A stretch of 64,000 bases of DNA from positions 64,171,567-64,235,566 of the forward strand of contig CM057227.1 in assembly GCA_029891385.1 (NCBI GenBank), in the 5' to 3' direction. The notes beneath the pieces are model-generated. The model was not told the origin of the DNA and ran no database searches. It was given only the letters and a program-made list of their open reading frames with translations. This document shows positions 1-11,639 of this stretch, one piece after another; the stretch's first letter is position 1; every line of letters starts with the position of its first letter. The position numbers and the translations under genes are program-made. Source of the DNA: Erythroxylum novogranatense. Its lineage: Eukaryota > Streptophyta > Magnoliopsida > Malpighiales > Erythroxylaceae.

Positions 1-221
1 GGTTAGTTTAGTTCTTGTAGTCTAATGCATTTTCACCTTCTTTTATATTAAAAAAAAGTTAGGCATATTGTAGACGACACATCAACTTGGATATCACCGA
101 AAAACAATGGGTAATCTTAACAGTTGAATACTAAGAAGAGATAAAAAGAACAATCATAGAGGATGTATATTATAGGAAGCAAAGGGCTTTTGCAAATTTC
201 AATGAGCCCCAATTTACTTAG

Positions 222-299
222 GGAAATCATCATCCTTATATGAATACATACACTTCGGGGTAGCAAAACCACCCAGATTTCTATTGGTCTAATAATGTA
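222..299 (+). pseudogene. gag: Decayed Athila-type gag fragment
   Basis: Reading codons from 243 gives NTYTSG*QNHPDFYWSNN. This is recognisable as the Athila Gag signature of the type N-T-Y-N-P-G-W-x-N-H-P-x-F. The Trp codon TGG has become the stop TAG, and another stop (TAG) sits at 219-221. Copy 2 has the same motif with an intact Trp (38558 onward). Gag would form the capsid of the retrotransposon particle. Here it is a short relic without a continuous frame. Confidence 0.7.
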
Positions 300-2080
300 A
301 GTACTCATATGGGATATGAAGACCTATTAGTACTTTATCAAGGTGAGTCTAGTTTATGGGATTCCAAATTGGACAAAATCATTGATAAGTTCGCAGACAT
401 AGAAGAGACCCAAAAGGGACTAGAAGAGTAATTCGATCAAGTAATAGAAAATCATGCCTCTTTATTGACAACCTAGAGATTCAAGTGAGACTACTTTCTC
501 GTGAATTTTGTAAGACAATTATGGAATACTCTCTGAGCAATATGGAATTACATCCACAAGAGAATATGAGCCTATCATACTTAGAAATGGGGAAGAGCAA
601 GCAAAACCAATGGGAAATCAAACTAAAACCCATCTTGTAGAAGACGAAGAGATGAAGAAAGAGGATGAAGAAAATAATAAAAACCCTCCCTATTATTCCT
701 TAGATCTTGGTATATCATGCTTGAACATAAAAAAAAAAAACTTGGGTAAATGTCCATGAAGAGAATCTTATCATTCGGATTAGTGATGACCAAGTGACAT
801 TAAACATAAATGATGTATTAAAGAATCCAGAAGAGGGCGACTCATTTAGAAAAATTGATGTGCTCGTATCTTTGAAGGAATGAGAGGATGAAGAATAGTT
901 GACAGTAAACATCAAGTTTGAAGAAGCTATGGAAGTCTCTGTTCAAGAAGTTAAAGAAGAAGAGGAGATGAGGGCAAATGAGGAAGAGCCAAGAAGGGAA
1001 CAACTCATCCTCTTACATGGCAAACTGCTGCATTCCATGGAAGATTCATGAAGTTTTGTTATTCCCTGTTTTGTTAACAGTTCACTCGAGAAAAGGACAT
1101 TACTGAGCTTAATTGGTTTTCATAAATTTATCAATATTGTCCTTTCAATTATTTTGCAATTTGTGGCTTAATTACTGGCTACAAGATTGATGTTAATTGA
1201 AAAGGGTAAAAACAAGCCACTCATAATTGATCCCAGTTGAGTTTCTAATGATACAAGGTTAAGCTAATGACCATAAATTAGCACATTCAGTAGTTAGATT
1301 TAAAATGTTGTGTTTAGATAGATTTTTCATAAATTTTAAATAAAATTTTCCTGATTTTCCTAATTTGGGATTACTAATTCTCTTACTCTCTTTAAGTAAT
1401 TCCAAGATAAAAAAGCAATCTTGAGTGTCAAGGGCATTTGGTCTCCACCTTCAACGCATCCCCACCTCAGTCACCATGATGGTTCCGTATACTATTTCAT
1501 TCCCCCTTACGTGTTTGTTTGTTTCCTTCTCACATTGAGGATAATGTGTTGTTTAAATATAGGGAGGGTTATGTATTTTTACCTTGAGTGTAAATTTTGC
1601 ATATTGTATAGTAGTTTGCATTTTGCATATTACATATTGTATGTTGTGAATTGTGTGAATGCGTCAATGGCTAGGACTTAATAGGATAGATTTAGCCTTA
1701 AACATAACCTTTTAGGTTGCGAATATTTATTAGCTTGTGAAATTAGTGTCCTAAGTTACTTAGGGCTAAATATGCTAGTTAATTAGGATACGATGTTAGT
1801 CCATTCACCCTAGGAATTTTCCTTACTCATTTATAATTTTAGGCCAATAAAATAAGTGGCATTATTAGTACATTTTCATGAGAATGATTAGCTAAAGCAA
1901 TAAGGTAGGTACAATATTATGTAAAAAAAAGTTGTATAAATTTTAACTAAAATAACTATTCTACTAGCCATCGGGTTATGAATAGAGCTAGTAGCCAGTT
2001 GAAAATGTAGTGTAACTAAATAACCAGATCGACACACATCACAAATATGCACCTTTTTATAAAAAGGTTATAATGACATT

Positions 2081-2085
2081 CCAAT
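2081..2085 (+). other. Uninterrupted (empty) insertion site of the 39552-52733 element
   Basis: The sequence CCAATCAAGCAGCTTAATAA is continuous here. In copy 2 the same context is split after CCAAT by the 13.2-kb element and resumes with CCAACCAAG at 52734. The paralogue thus records the pre-insertion state and supports a CCAAT target duplication. Confidence 0.75.
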
Positions 2086-2551
2086 CAAGCAGCTTAATAA
2101 CAACATGACTTAGTTGAGTAACCAAAAAAACTTTCATCACAAATGTTTGTCTTTATCTAAAAAGACTAGGTTCTTGTCCTTACAGAAAAATCAACAAGAA
2201 GAATGTTTTCAAATAAAACCTACCAAACTTGTTAGTAGCTTGATTTTTCATGAAAACCAAGCTACATTTTTTTTTGACTAAATGATTATCAATGAATGTG
2301 TGCAAGTGATAGAGGTGAATAGACTTAATATTAAAATTTTGATTAGTTTGTATATTTAGCCTAAGGTGCTTATAAGAAAATTTCACTTGTTAATAAGTTA
2401 GAACGACTTAAAGGATTATGTTTATAGTTAAATTTGTTTCGTTAAGTTGAAGTCATTGTCTTATTATTGCATATATATGTTTTATGTTTTCTTGATTTGT
2501 TTGATTGTTTTTGATTGCTTGAGGATAAGCAAATGTTTAAGTGCGGGGATA

Positions 2552-3066
2552 CGATAAGTGTAAATTGCATTGTGTTTTAGGGCATAGTTTGATATGTGTT
2601 TAGCAGTTAATTCAATCATTTAGTATATGTTTAGGTTAGAATTGTGTTAGTTTGTTAATTATTTTGTTTTAACGATTAGTACAAGCTTTTGAGCTTAAAT
2701 ATTATGTTTTTGATGTACCTTGATGTGTTTCGTAGTGTTTCAGGGTTAATATCAAAGAGCAGAGGAGTTTCAAAAAACATTTAGGTCGAAACAACAACCC
2801 ATGATTGTGGCCTGCATTAGGTAGATGCATAGACACTAAAAAATGTCAAGTTTTGAGGATTTTTTTGGACCTTTAGGACCTTAGAAAAACCCTAGGGCTG
2901 CTTAGAATACAAAAGGATATTTAAATAAAAAAATGAGGTAGAGGGGGCTTTTGAATCAACCACCTTAAGAAACCTTAAAGAGAAATCATCAAGAGATAAA
3001 GGAAAAGAAGAAGGAAGAGAGAAGAGGAGAAGAAGTTAACTCGATGTACTTCTTGGATCAAAAGGT
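2552..3066 (+). mobile_element. Athila-like 3' LTR of copy 1, truncated
   Basis: It follows a PPT (AAGTGCGGGGATA, 2539-2551) and starts CGATAAGTGTAAATTGCA, against TGATAAGTG... in the LTRs at 36832 and 53205, so the terminal TG has mutated to CG. It aligns with them through the CATGATTGTGGCC motif at about 2802 and the GA-rich leader at about 3000-3040. Homology stops near 3066 ('gatcaaaag'), about a third of the 1.45-kb full length. Some of the palindrome region is also missing. Confidence 0.75.
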
Positions 3067-3319
3067 TGGTCGAGAGAAAAAATGATATATTTTTCTCTCA
3101 ATGATATATTTTCCTACTCTCTACTAATTGTTAAAATATGGGTGAACTGAATTTTGTGAAGTTTAAATATGTGATATGCATAAATGATAGGTTCCTATTG
3201 TAGGAAAGGCTCCTGTCATAAAAAAGGCTCCTTCTAATCATAACTGTGAGTAAGATCATATAAAGTTTACTGGTATCTTTTGAAATCCTTTATTACTTTT
3301 TTAATTTTGCAAATATATC
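3067..3319. other. Unassigned AT-rich junction sequence
   Basis: This segment lies between the truncated Athila-like LTR and the copia-like end. It has a short tandem duplication of the type ATGATATATTTT/TCTCTC at 3083-3112 and 'aggctcct' words near 3207-3232 that recur in the following LTR. No gene is seen. Confidence 0.4.
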
Positions 3320-4453
3320 TGTTATTGTTTGACATCATCAAAAGGGAGATTATTAGTTTAAGGTTTATATTTAACGATTTTGATGATAACTATATAATAT
3401 TTTAAAATTCAAATTAGATTTATTTCCTTGTATAGGCAATAATATAATTCTTAAAAAGAAATAAAATTATGGGAAAATTGCTTCCTTTTTTGCAGGAACC
3501 TTCTTTATAAACTTAACTAATTAGAAATGGTTCCATAACATCTGAAAGGACCTTACTAATTCGAATAATTAACTTTGGAAGTTTAGATAGAACTTTTCTC
3601 TTAACGTCTAAATATTGAAGATTTCAACAGAAATGATATAGAAGATTCATTAGATCAACTCAGAATAGAATGAAGCAATGAATAGTTAGAGAAAATGTCT
3701 ATTTAAAGAATAGCCACTTCATCTGTGAGGCACACAGATTTTCGAAATACTTTAGCAACATCAATATTCTTAAAAGTTATATCAAACTCCTTGTGCCTTA
3801 GAAAGTGAAAACACTCTATCAAGATAGAGATGGTTATTCTTTAAGAGTTTACATTAAGTTTAGTTTATATTTATTTTTTAGAGCTTATAGAGGCTTGTTA
3901 AACACTTCGAGTGTGGAAGGTTGGGGAACTTTGAAAAATATGTAATTATGAGCTTGGAGAGGCTCGTCAAATTTAATACTTGGATTCTTATAGTGAAATA
4001 CTGAAGTTGGATACTTGGGGACTAGACATAAGCTTCGTTATTAGCCAAAAAAGTATAAATTGATTGTGTCATTCTCTCTCTTCCAAACTTTTAAACTTCC
4101 ACCTTATAAGTTTGTGTTTTTAAGAGGCTTCTTCAGTTTTATAATAGACTCCTTTGGTTTTTATATCGCAAAAGGTTCCTTTCCTTTCTTAAACAATTAA
4201 CATGTTCCTTTAGTTTTGAGCGTCAATAATCTCCTATCGATTAACATACTCCTTTCCTTTTGAACCTTAGCAGGCTCCTTTCAATTAATATAATCCTTTT
4301 GTTTTCAACATTAATAGGATCTTTTTTAAAAGTTGATAGGACCCTTCTATCTATAGACTTATTTTGTTTAGTAGGATATTATCAATTTGAAAGTACCTTG
4401 TAATTTTTTTACACACAATTCACCCCCCTCTTACATGTATTTGCTTTATCAAT
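3320..4453 (+). mobile_element. Probable Ty1/copia 3' end: PPT plus LTR
   Basis: At about 3330-3352 the sequence GACATCATCAAAAGGGAGAT resembles the 3' internal end of many plant copia elements (a 'catcatcaaaaagggggagat' motif directly before the LTR). The presumed LTR then starts near 3353 (TATTAGTTTAAGG, with TG mutated). It ends just after the typical copia LTR-end phrase CAATTCACCCCCCTC at about 4420, probably at ...TTTATCA near 4452. No PBS or second LTR is recognised. The 4130-4350 part is built of loosely repeated 'ggctccttt' words. Boundaries are approximate. Confidence 0.45.
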
Positions 4454-6474
4454 AAGTAACCAGAAAAGGAATAAAATGTATCAAAGCTACAAATTTGAAA
4501 ATTTATGTGCGACAAGTTTTGACATAACTCTTGTGAGAGATCTTAATAATATTTTCTACAAATACTCCTTATTCCTAATAAAGGATAAAGGAAAATATTA
4601 TTATAGATATAAATGATGACTTTTTCAAGTGTTTAAGTGTTTGAAATTTTAAAATATTCAATTGAATAAAAGTTAGAAAATGAATTAGGATTGGAAAAGT
4701 GAAAAAGTACCATACAAAATATCATTGAAATGATTGAATTAATAATTATTATGTTTTCAAATCATTAATACTAATAGATATAACATATTATTAATTATTG
4801 CTTATTTTATCATGCCAATTAGTACTCCTTTAATTAATAGTTTTATTTACATACCTTCAATTTTAATTGAAAATTTATGCACCTCGATATTTTCACAATT
4901 TTAGTTATACATTTTAGATATAAAGGATTTAAAAGTTTTGAAGTGTGTTTGGAAGGATTTTAACTATTTTTATTAACAAAGTTAAGGCTCATTATTAAAG
5001 TTTTATTTATAATAAAATTAAAATTTTAAAATAAATGTTAAAGTAATTTTAATGCTAATATGATGGAATGCTCTTATTCTAATATTGCAACCTACATAGA
5101 ATATGATTGTTGTAAATAAAATAGAAAGACTGAAATTTCACTATCAACTTGGATAACTTTTTCATCAATTTAAATTAATCTAAATATGATTTGTCTAAAA
5201 AATGGTATATAATCTTTAAAAGGGATCCATTTTCTTATGCTATAATTAATTTCGTTGCTCTCCATTAAATTTTGTATTTCATTTAAATATTTATATTATT
5301 ACTAAATTGATATGATTAATATTATTATATATAATTATTATTTTTACTAATATGATTGCCTAATATTTTTGTGTAATATATTTTCTTTGTTTATATTTTA
5401 CTTGTAGTAATTGATTATCAATTATTATAAATTTTCTCAAATTAGGAGGTATTATATTATGTATAAATAAAATTTAATTTTAACATTAAATAATACCTAT
5501 AATTTTAATAATTTTATAACATATATAAAAGAGATTAATTATGTATATAATAACTATACATTATAAAAAATTTAAACACTTGATTATAATTAAAATTTAA
5601 ATAAGTTAATATATTCTAAATCAAATTATTTTGATAGGAAATCTTAATTTGTTATACAAATTCTAAGAAAAATTAAACAAAATTAATTGCAAATCATGTT
5701 TACCTTGTTTCTGTTTATCTTCTTTCTTTTCATTCTATTCCTTCTAATTCTTCTTGTTTCTTATTTGTTGGCTTTGGATTCCCTTAATTACTAATTTTAT
5801 TAATAATGTACTTTTTGCTCTAATTTTTCTTACTAGTTATCGCAGTTTCTTAACTTTAATTTGTCATTTTTTGCAATGATATTTTATTGATTTGTTTTTG
5901 TATGCTCCTAAGGCTTCTTCCCTAATCCTTCATACTTGTTCCTTATTTCTCTTAGTAGCTCTTCTCTTTGGTGTTGTCTTAGTTGAATAATGTCTTCTAG
6001 GTAGGACTTATCTTGCCTGAACCTTTTTGGTAAGGTTTTTCAATTTTCCAACTTTCTTTGGTTTAATTCCTTTTTATCATGCCGTCACTATTTCAATTAG
6101 ACTCTAACCAAGGTCCTTTAAACATCTTTGAATCTTTTTCTCCCTTTATATAATGGCTAAAAATTCCGTCACTCTCTAAATAGGCTCTTTAATACCCCTC
6201 CTTCTAAAAACACTTCAAACCTCATCCTCTTTGTTCTGCCACTTTAAGCCAGCTTCTCTCTAAGCTAGTTTCCCCTAACACCCTTAAAATTTCCATTAGT
6301 TCCAAATAGTTAGAGATTCCTTGTTATATGATAGACTTTGTTAGATCTTGCCCTTAATCTTATATGATAACAATATAGTCTCCCCTCTATTAAAAGTCTT
6401 AAAAGAGGAAGCTTCTAAATGGATAGCCTCTTTTTTTTTTTAGATAAAAGAAAAATCTTCCCAATTATGAATAC
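4454..6474. other. No gene recognised; very AT-rich interval
   Basis: 4454-5700 is extremely AT-rich, with no ORF above the noise and no clear repeat ends. 5700-6440 is pyrimidine-rich and may be the 5' untranslated part of the LINE that follows, but no start was located. Confidence 0.4.
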
Positions 6475-6666
6475 TTGGGCTCGACATTATTACAAAAATA
6501 TGGGGCACTAGACATACACATCAACAGAGAGAACCTTTTCATTTTTAAGTTTGAATATGAAGGCACCAAAAAAGAATACTTGAGGTTAAACTATGATATA
6601 TTAACAATATTCCTTTTTCCTTTCAAAAATAGAAACTTTCTATACAAATGGAAAAATTATGGATGA
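6475..6666 (+). pseudogene. LINE ORF1 fragment (DUF4283-like)
   Basis: The 63-codon open stretch reads LLQKYGALDIHINRENLF followed by FIFKF and, near the end, FLYKWKNYG. This resembles the plant LINE ORF1 domain that runs '...L.KIW...G...D.H.....F.F.F..E...' to '...W'. The match is by pattern only. Its position about 0.9 kb before the ORF1 tail and 1.3 kb before the endonuclease motif fits. The apparent start codon was probably not the original one. Confidence 0.45.
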
Positions 6667-7357
6667 AACATGTCTTTAACGGGATCAACATACATAATAT
6701 TTTTTTAGAATATTATTCAATTATATGACTAAGTCACTTAACAAGTTACATAGGTAAAATATTATATATATACTCAAAGCCATAATTTCCATAAAGAGAA
6801 TTGGCTATGTAAGAATGTTTGGAGATAGAAATGAGCTAGGATTTACCTAACACAATATCTATCATGATATTAAGTAAGGAAGATAGGATGATTGAAGATG
6901 TTTCAACTATTACGTATCATTGGAAACCATCCTTATGCCACTAAGGAAGAGATCGAGTCCAACTAACAAGTTATTTGTCAGAGGAGAATATTATGAATTA
7001 ATGGGGTTAGAAGCTTTTATAAGAAAGTTATAACAAAAAATTGCACCTTAAATTGCATATGCAGGGTGAAATCCCCTGTCACTTCTTACATTAAACTGAA
7101 TAACACTCAAAGTAGTGAGAGTCTCAAGGATAATTCAGCAAGTTAACATATAGATGTCATCTCTTATGATCAAATCATATCTTTTAAAGCAATTTTAGCA
7201 TGAAGTAAAAGGGAAGTAAGTCAAGTTAGGAAAAACTCATCAGAAACAAAAAACATTCTTTAGTGAAAAATAGTCATTATCATTTGAAAGAATAAAGGAG
7301 GCAAGCATACCAATATTAATGAATAAGGACATTGGTGAATTAGCTAAAGTGGGTTAA

Positions 7358-7411
7358 GGGGAATTCACAGTTGTGGCAAGGAGAAGATCAGGCAGGAAAG
7401 TTAAGGCTTAA
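7358..7411 (+). pseudogene. LINE ORF1 C-terminal tail
   Basis: The frame GEFTVVARRRSGRKVKA followed by a stop resembles the basic 'F..V.RRR.GRK' tail of plant LINE ORF1 proteins, which marks the end of ORF1 before ORF2. Confidence 0.5.
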
Positions 7412-7805
7412 GGCTCATTAACCTCTCAAACTTCCTCTTAATTGGTATCCTAACTTAAGATATAAGAAGGTTAATAGCCCTAAAAATATTTTAATTATGG
7501 TTATCTTATATCAATAAAGCCTACGTTAATATGTCTACTTGAGATAAAGTTAAAAGTTGGTTAGTGCAAGAAGTATTTTTTTGGGTTAGCATTTGACTAT
7601 TATTACCATTCATTTATACCCTTACAATAGAAGAATAATAACTAATTATGATTTTGATAAAATCAAAATTGTTCAATCTAGAGCTTTTGAACAATTAATA
7701 TACTTGTTAGTAGGTTATTATCTTATTTTGATTTTGTTTACTTTACTTTTACGTATAATACTAATTTGATTTTCAAAAATCTCATTATGGAATAATCTTA
7801 AACTT

Positions 7806-7868
7806 TTTCATACCACTATCAATGCTCCTTGGATGATCATTGGAGATTCTAATAGCACCATACTAGAT
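7806..7868 (+). pseudogene. LINE ORF2 endonuclease fragment (APE type)
   Basis: Codons from 7815 read TINAPWMIIGDSNSTILD. This fits the plant L1 endonuclease motif 'PW...GDFN..L' that carries catalytic Asp and Asn; the usual Phe after Asp has become Ser. A stop follows at once. Further endonuclease-like sequence (IEDKFFT, 7951-7971) continues with stops to about 8040. Confidence 0.65.
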
Positions 7869-8639
7869 TAGAGTGTGAGGGCAATATTAAATTGAAAAAC
7901 TTTTATGATGACTTTTAGATCATGTGCAAGTTATATTGAAGTCATCGATTTGAGAATTGAGGACAAATTTTTTACTTGAGATATATGGTTCATAAAAAAT
8001 GATATAAACCCTTTATTAATCACTTATGGTTGCTTAAATTTCCTGATGGTAAATCTATATTCAAAACCAATATAATCTCATACTATTATCCTATAGAAAT
8101 CTATATCTTAATATAGAAATTTTAAAGAAAAGTCCTATTTAGATGTAACAATTATCTAACATAATTGGAAGGCTATAAGAAGGAAGTTGTCAAAGGTATG
8201 CTTAACAATTTCTAAGGTTAAGAATCTTACATATTCTTAAGGAAACTAAAAATGATGAAGGATCAACTTAAAAGCCTTAATTTAAAAAAAACTATAGCAA
8301 AACTCTTTAGACTACTGAGGTAGCCTAAAGACTTGTAATCAATAAAAAATGATCTTATCAATTTCCAAGGGACCTTCCTAAATAAGCTTAATAAAGATAA
8401 GAATTATCCAACTACATTCAAGCTTTAGAAGCGCATAATTCACTTTTGAAGAAAAGGTTAAGAATTCAATAGCTTTAAGAGGTAGATAGGAACTGTAGTT
8501 ACTTCGTTATCCTTTTAAGGAGAAACACTAATAATGCCTTTTGATTATTTCAAAATAGTTTGGGAACTAACACTAACAATTATTTATCTATATAAGTTAT
8601 AACCTTTTTCATTTCTTGTAGATCATAAAAGAAGGAACT

Positions 8640-9480
8640 AAAATCATTCATAAGCCTTTTAGCTTTTCAAAAATTGAGAAAGTTCTCTTTAGCCTTCATC
8701 CTAGCAAGGCCCTATAACCTAATAGATTAACTACCATTTTCATTCATGATTGATAAAGCCTAATAAAAACTCAAATAACTAATGTAATTATGGAACATTT
8801 TGGTTGTGACAAAATGTTGAAGGAGCTCAATAAGACTAACATTATCATCATACTAAACATCCTTAATCCATCAAAGTTTAAGGATTATAGGCCTATCTTT
8901 TGTTGCAACATAATGTACAAGATTATCTCTAAGCTTCTAGCTTCTAAGCTAAAGTTGTTACTAGGCTTAATCATCTAATATAAAAAAAACATCTTATTGA
9001 CTCAAGAATTATTCAAAAGTTACATCACAAAACATTATTCAAGAGTTTACTATAAATATTGGTTTAACAAAGAATTTAATTATACTAATTAGAGGTTTGT
9101 ACTACACTCATTGAAAGTATTTGTTTTTCCCTTTTATTCATTAGTTGGATTAATTATTGCATCTCGACCACATCTTATAGTAAATTCATCAATAGGGAAC
9201 CCACTCACTTGATCAATGGAGCTAAAGGCTTAAGATAAGAAAATCCCTTCTCTCTTCATTTATTAACATTATGTATTAACATGTTTATAAGGCTAATCCA
9301 TCATAACATAAATCTTAATGAAAAGTTAAAGTTCCATATTAAATGCAAAAAAGTTAATAATCTTCAACCTTTCATTTTTTGACAACCTACTTCTACTTTG
9401 TAGTGAAAAACTCAAATTCAATGATTGCATGAATGAATTATTTGCATATCTTAAATAATATCTCAAGTAGTTCCATTAAT
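8640..9480 (+). pseudogene. LINE ORF2 reverse transcriptase fragment
   Basis: From 8670 the relic reads FSKIEKVLF and then HPSKAL*PNRLTT, matching the L1 'SPGPDG' region. From 8790 one open stretch reads MLKELNKTNIIIIL and then NPSKFKDYRPIFCCNIMYKI, the hallmark 'NP...DYRPISC.N..YKI' block. ILLTQELFKSYI follows at about 8991 and GAKGLR at about 9216. The catalytic FADD box is now FFDN at about 9383 (SFFDNLLLLCSEKL), so one of the two Asp residues is lost. Frames shift several times. Identification is firm although the gene is dead. Confidence 0.8.
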
Positions 9481-10369
9481 AAGGACAAAGTATTAAAAAT
9501 TTCTATTTCTGAGTCAGTCACTTGGTAAGTTGGCTTCCAACATGATATGTCTTCAAATAAAAAGAACCTCCTTTCTCCTCTTTAGGAATTCTAATCAAAC
9601 CAAGTGACCATATTTTAAAAAATGCTAGCCATTATTGAATAACATAAAAAAGGATTGATCATTTGACAAATTGATGCCTTTCCTATGCAGGTAAGGTTTA
9701 ACAAATTATTCAATACCCCATAAGCTAAATATCTACTGGAACTCTCTTAGAATCTTTCTAATGAATTTAATTAAAGCAATACAATAGATGATGAGAAAAT
9801 TTCTCTATTTTGGTGGTGCTGTAAAGAAATAAATAGCAAAAATTAAGTGATCTAAGTTATGGAAACTTAAAACTAAAGGGGCTTTGGAATCATCCCAATA
9901 AGAATTTTAAATAAGATGTCAATTACTGAGGATCTAGAGAATTTAGACTAATAAAGACTCTTTATGGGTGCAATGGATTACTTAAAAGGAAGGAACTTTT
10001 CCTAGAGCAAACTCCTCTTAAAGCATGTTAGAATTTCTAAAGCTTAAATAATTTCTACATAAGGAAATTAAGTGTAAAGTTAGTGATAAAAACAACACAT
10101 CACTATAGTATGATAAGTTTGGGCCTTTTTACGTCATCTTTGAGTTGAATAATTTACTACCAGACCAAGCTAAGGTAATGGAGCTAATTGAAGATAATGA
10201 ATGACCACGCAATATATATCAGGGGTTTCTCTATAATACTTGACAATTCTCCTACCTATAATCCTAGTACAAAAATGGAGACCATTGTGGTATAATTGAG
10301 ATATGACTTTAAGGAGTTTACAGATAAGACATACCAATTATTATTCAGTCCTTTAACACTTATTTGGTC

Positions 10370-10455
10370 TCTTTATTTAGGCTAGTTTGGTGTACAAAAA
10401 ACTTTCGAAAGGCTTCATTTACTCTATGGTTGGCCATAAGGAACAAACTAAACAC
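10370..10455 (+). pseudogene. LINE ORF2 C-terminal zinc-binding domain fragment (zf-RVT-like)
   Basis: The frame LVWCTKNFRKASFTLWLAIR then NKLNT matches the 'W..VW....PK.....WL....RL.T' pattern of the zinc-binding region that ends plant LINE ORF2. An earlier relic of the same ORF (KLWKLKTKGALE, 9854-9889) supports continuity. Confidence 0.65.
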
Positions 10456-10595
10456 AACAGAGAGTCAACAACTTAAAAGTTTTAAATCTTACATGCAACT
10501 TATACAATCAAGGATCTGAATGCATTCAGTGTTTGTTCTTCTAATGTCTTTTGGCAGCCATATGAAGGAAAATTCAACACTTATGCAATCTTCAA

Positions 10596-10597
<2 letters not shown>

Positions 10598-10626
<29 letters not shown>
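10598..10626. repeat. (AT)n microsatellite
   Basis: About 14 uninterrupted AT units, followed by TTTTG. It lies 140 bp beyond the last LINE coding relic. Confidence 0.9.
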
Positions 10627-10633
<7 letters not shown>

Positions 10634-11639
10634 ATGATAGATAAATTTCTAATATAACAAAAATTTGAAAAATAAGCACAATATTTAAAAATGCAATTCA
10701 TCTATTATTTATAAATAATTATTTAAAACTAAATAAAATATTTAGTTAATTTTTGTGAATTGTTTATTAGAAAATTAGAAATATTTTCTATAACACGAGT
10801 TTTATGTTTTTTTGTGGTTGATAGCCGTAGCTACAAAGTAGTTGAAATAATGTTTTTGGGTCCGCAAGTAGTTGATAATTTGCAGCGCCATAAATTTAAC
10901 GAACGACACTGAGCTACTCGCTTTTTCCGCCTCAAATTTTATTCGGCAGGCAAGATACTTCCTGTTCTATGTGCAATAAATTTCTCATTATTAATAAAAT
11001 TGAATGTCTATTTTAATGTGTGACAATTGAGAATCCACGTTTTCAGTTAGGTGCATGTCACAAATTAATGAGAAAAGGATATAAGGACTAAACGCTGGCA
11101 GAGACCGTTTCTTAATTTGCATAACATTATTATAAAACGCGTCGTTTGAAAAGCACGTGATTTTCATACATTTAATCTGACAATTAAAACTTTATTTACA
11201 AATAATTATTGACAATACTTGCAACTAAAATGTATATTATTCTTCGTTACACTGTTCTGTTAACCTACACGCGACAGTCTTACAAACTCAGTTCTTATCT
11301 AGGAATTTCTTCTGAGAAGGAGATTAAATTTTACAAAAGCTCAAGTTAGAAGCTTGTCAAATTAAAAGTCAGCAGCCAAAATTTTTAAACGACAAGTTCT
11401 TAATATAGAGGACTCAACCAAAGATTGCAGAATCCAAGTTCTTAACTATAATCCTAGTCGAAATGCGAATATATCCCATTCTCAATTTGATTATGGTGGT
11501 TGTAAAAGAAGAAACCTAGGTAAGGATAACAACCAACACATTATTGGGAACAACGATAGTGTGTACCGCTATGGAACATGTGGTATGTGGCATCGCATGT
11601 TGACTGTACTGTAAAATTTACCTAACTCTTGATAGCCTG
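10627..11639. other. Unassigned sequence, less AT-biased in the middle
   Basis: No ORF, LTR end or RNA gene was recognised. 10815-10970 and 11090-11160 are richer in CG dinucleotides than the surroundings. A CACGTG palindrome lies at 11153 and an ACGCGTCGTTT motif at about 11138. It could be a fragment of single-copy DNA or of an unrecognised element. Confidence 0.3.

Larger units (their letters stand above)
1..2551 (+). mobile_element. Athila-like Ty3/gypsy element copy 1, internal region (5' LTR outside window)
   Basis: The first bases match the segment just after the primer binding site of copy 2 at about 38302. The left LTR and PBS of this element therefore lie just outside the window. 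The segment then stays collinear with copy 2 (38302-39551 and 52734-53204). It includes decayed gag, a stretch rich in Glu/Lys-type codons at about 600-1010, and a non-coding 3' part with a PPT-like purine run near 1560 and the final PPT at 2539-2551. All frames are broken by stops, so no product is expected. Copy 2 lacks the part corresponding to about 441-1267, so copy 1 is the fuller one. Assignment to the Athila/Tat branch rests on the gag motif and on the tRNA-Asp-like PBS of copy 2. Confidence 0.7.
6475..10455 (+). mobile_element. Decayed L1-type LINE (non-LTR retrotransposon)
   Basis: Collinear relics appear in the expected order on the plus strand: an ORF1 nucleic-acid-binding region, the ORF1 C-terminal tail, an APE-type endonuclease, a reverse transcriptase and a C-terminal zinc-binding domain. 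Stops and frameshifts occur throughout, so the element cannot be active. The 5' start and the poly(A) tail were not found, so the limits mark the recognisable coding relics only. An autonomous L1 would encode both ORFs on one RNA and insert by target-primed reverse transcription. Confidence 0.8.
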
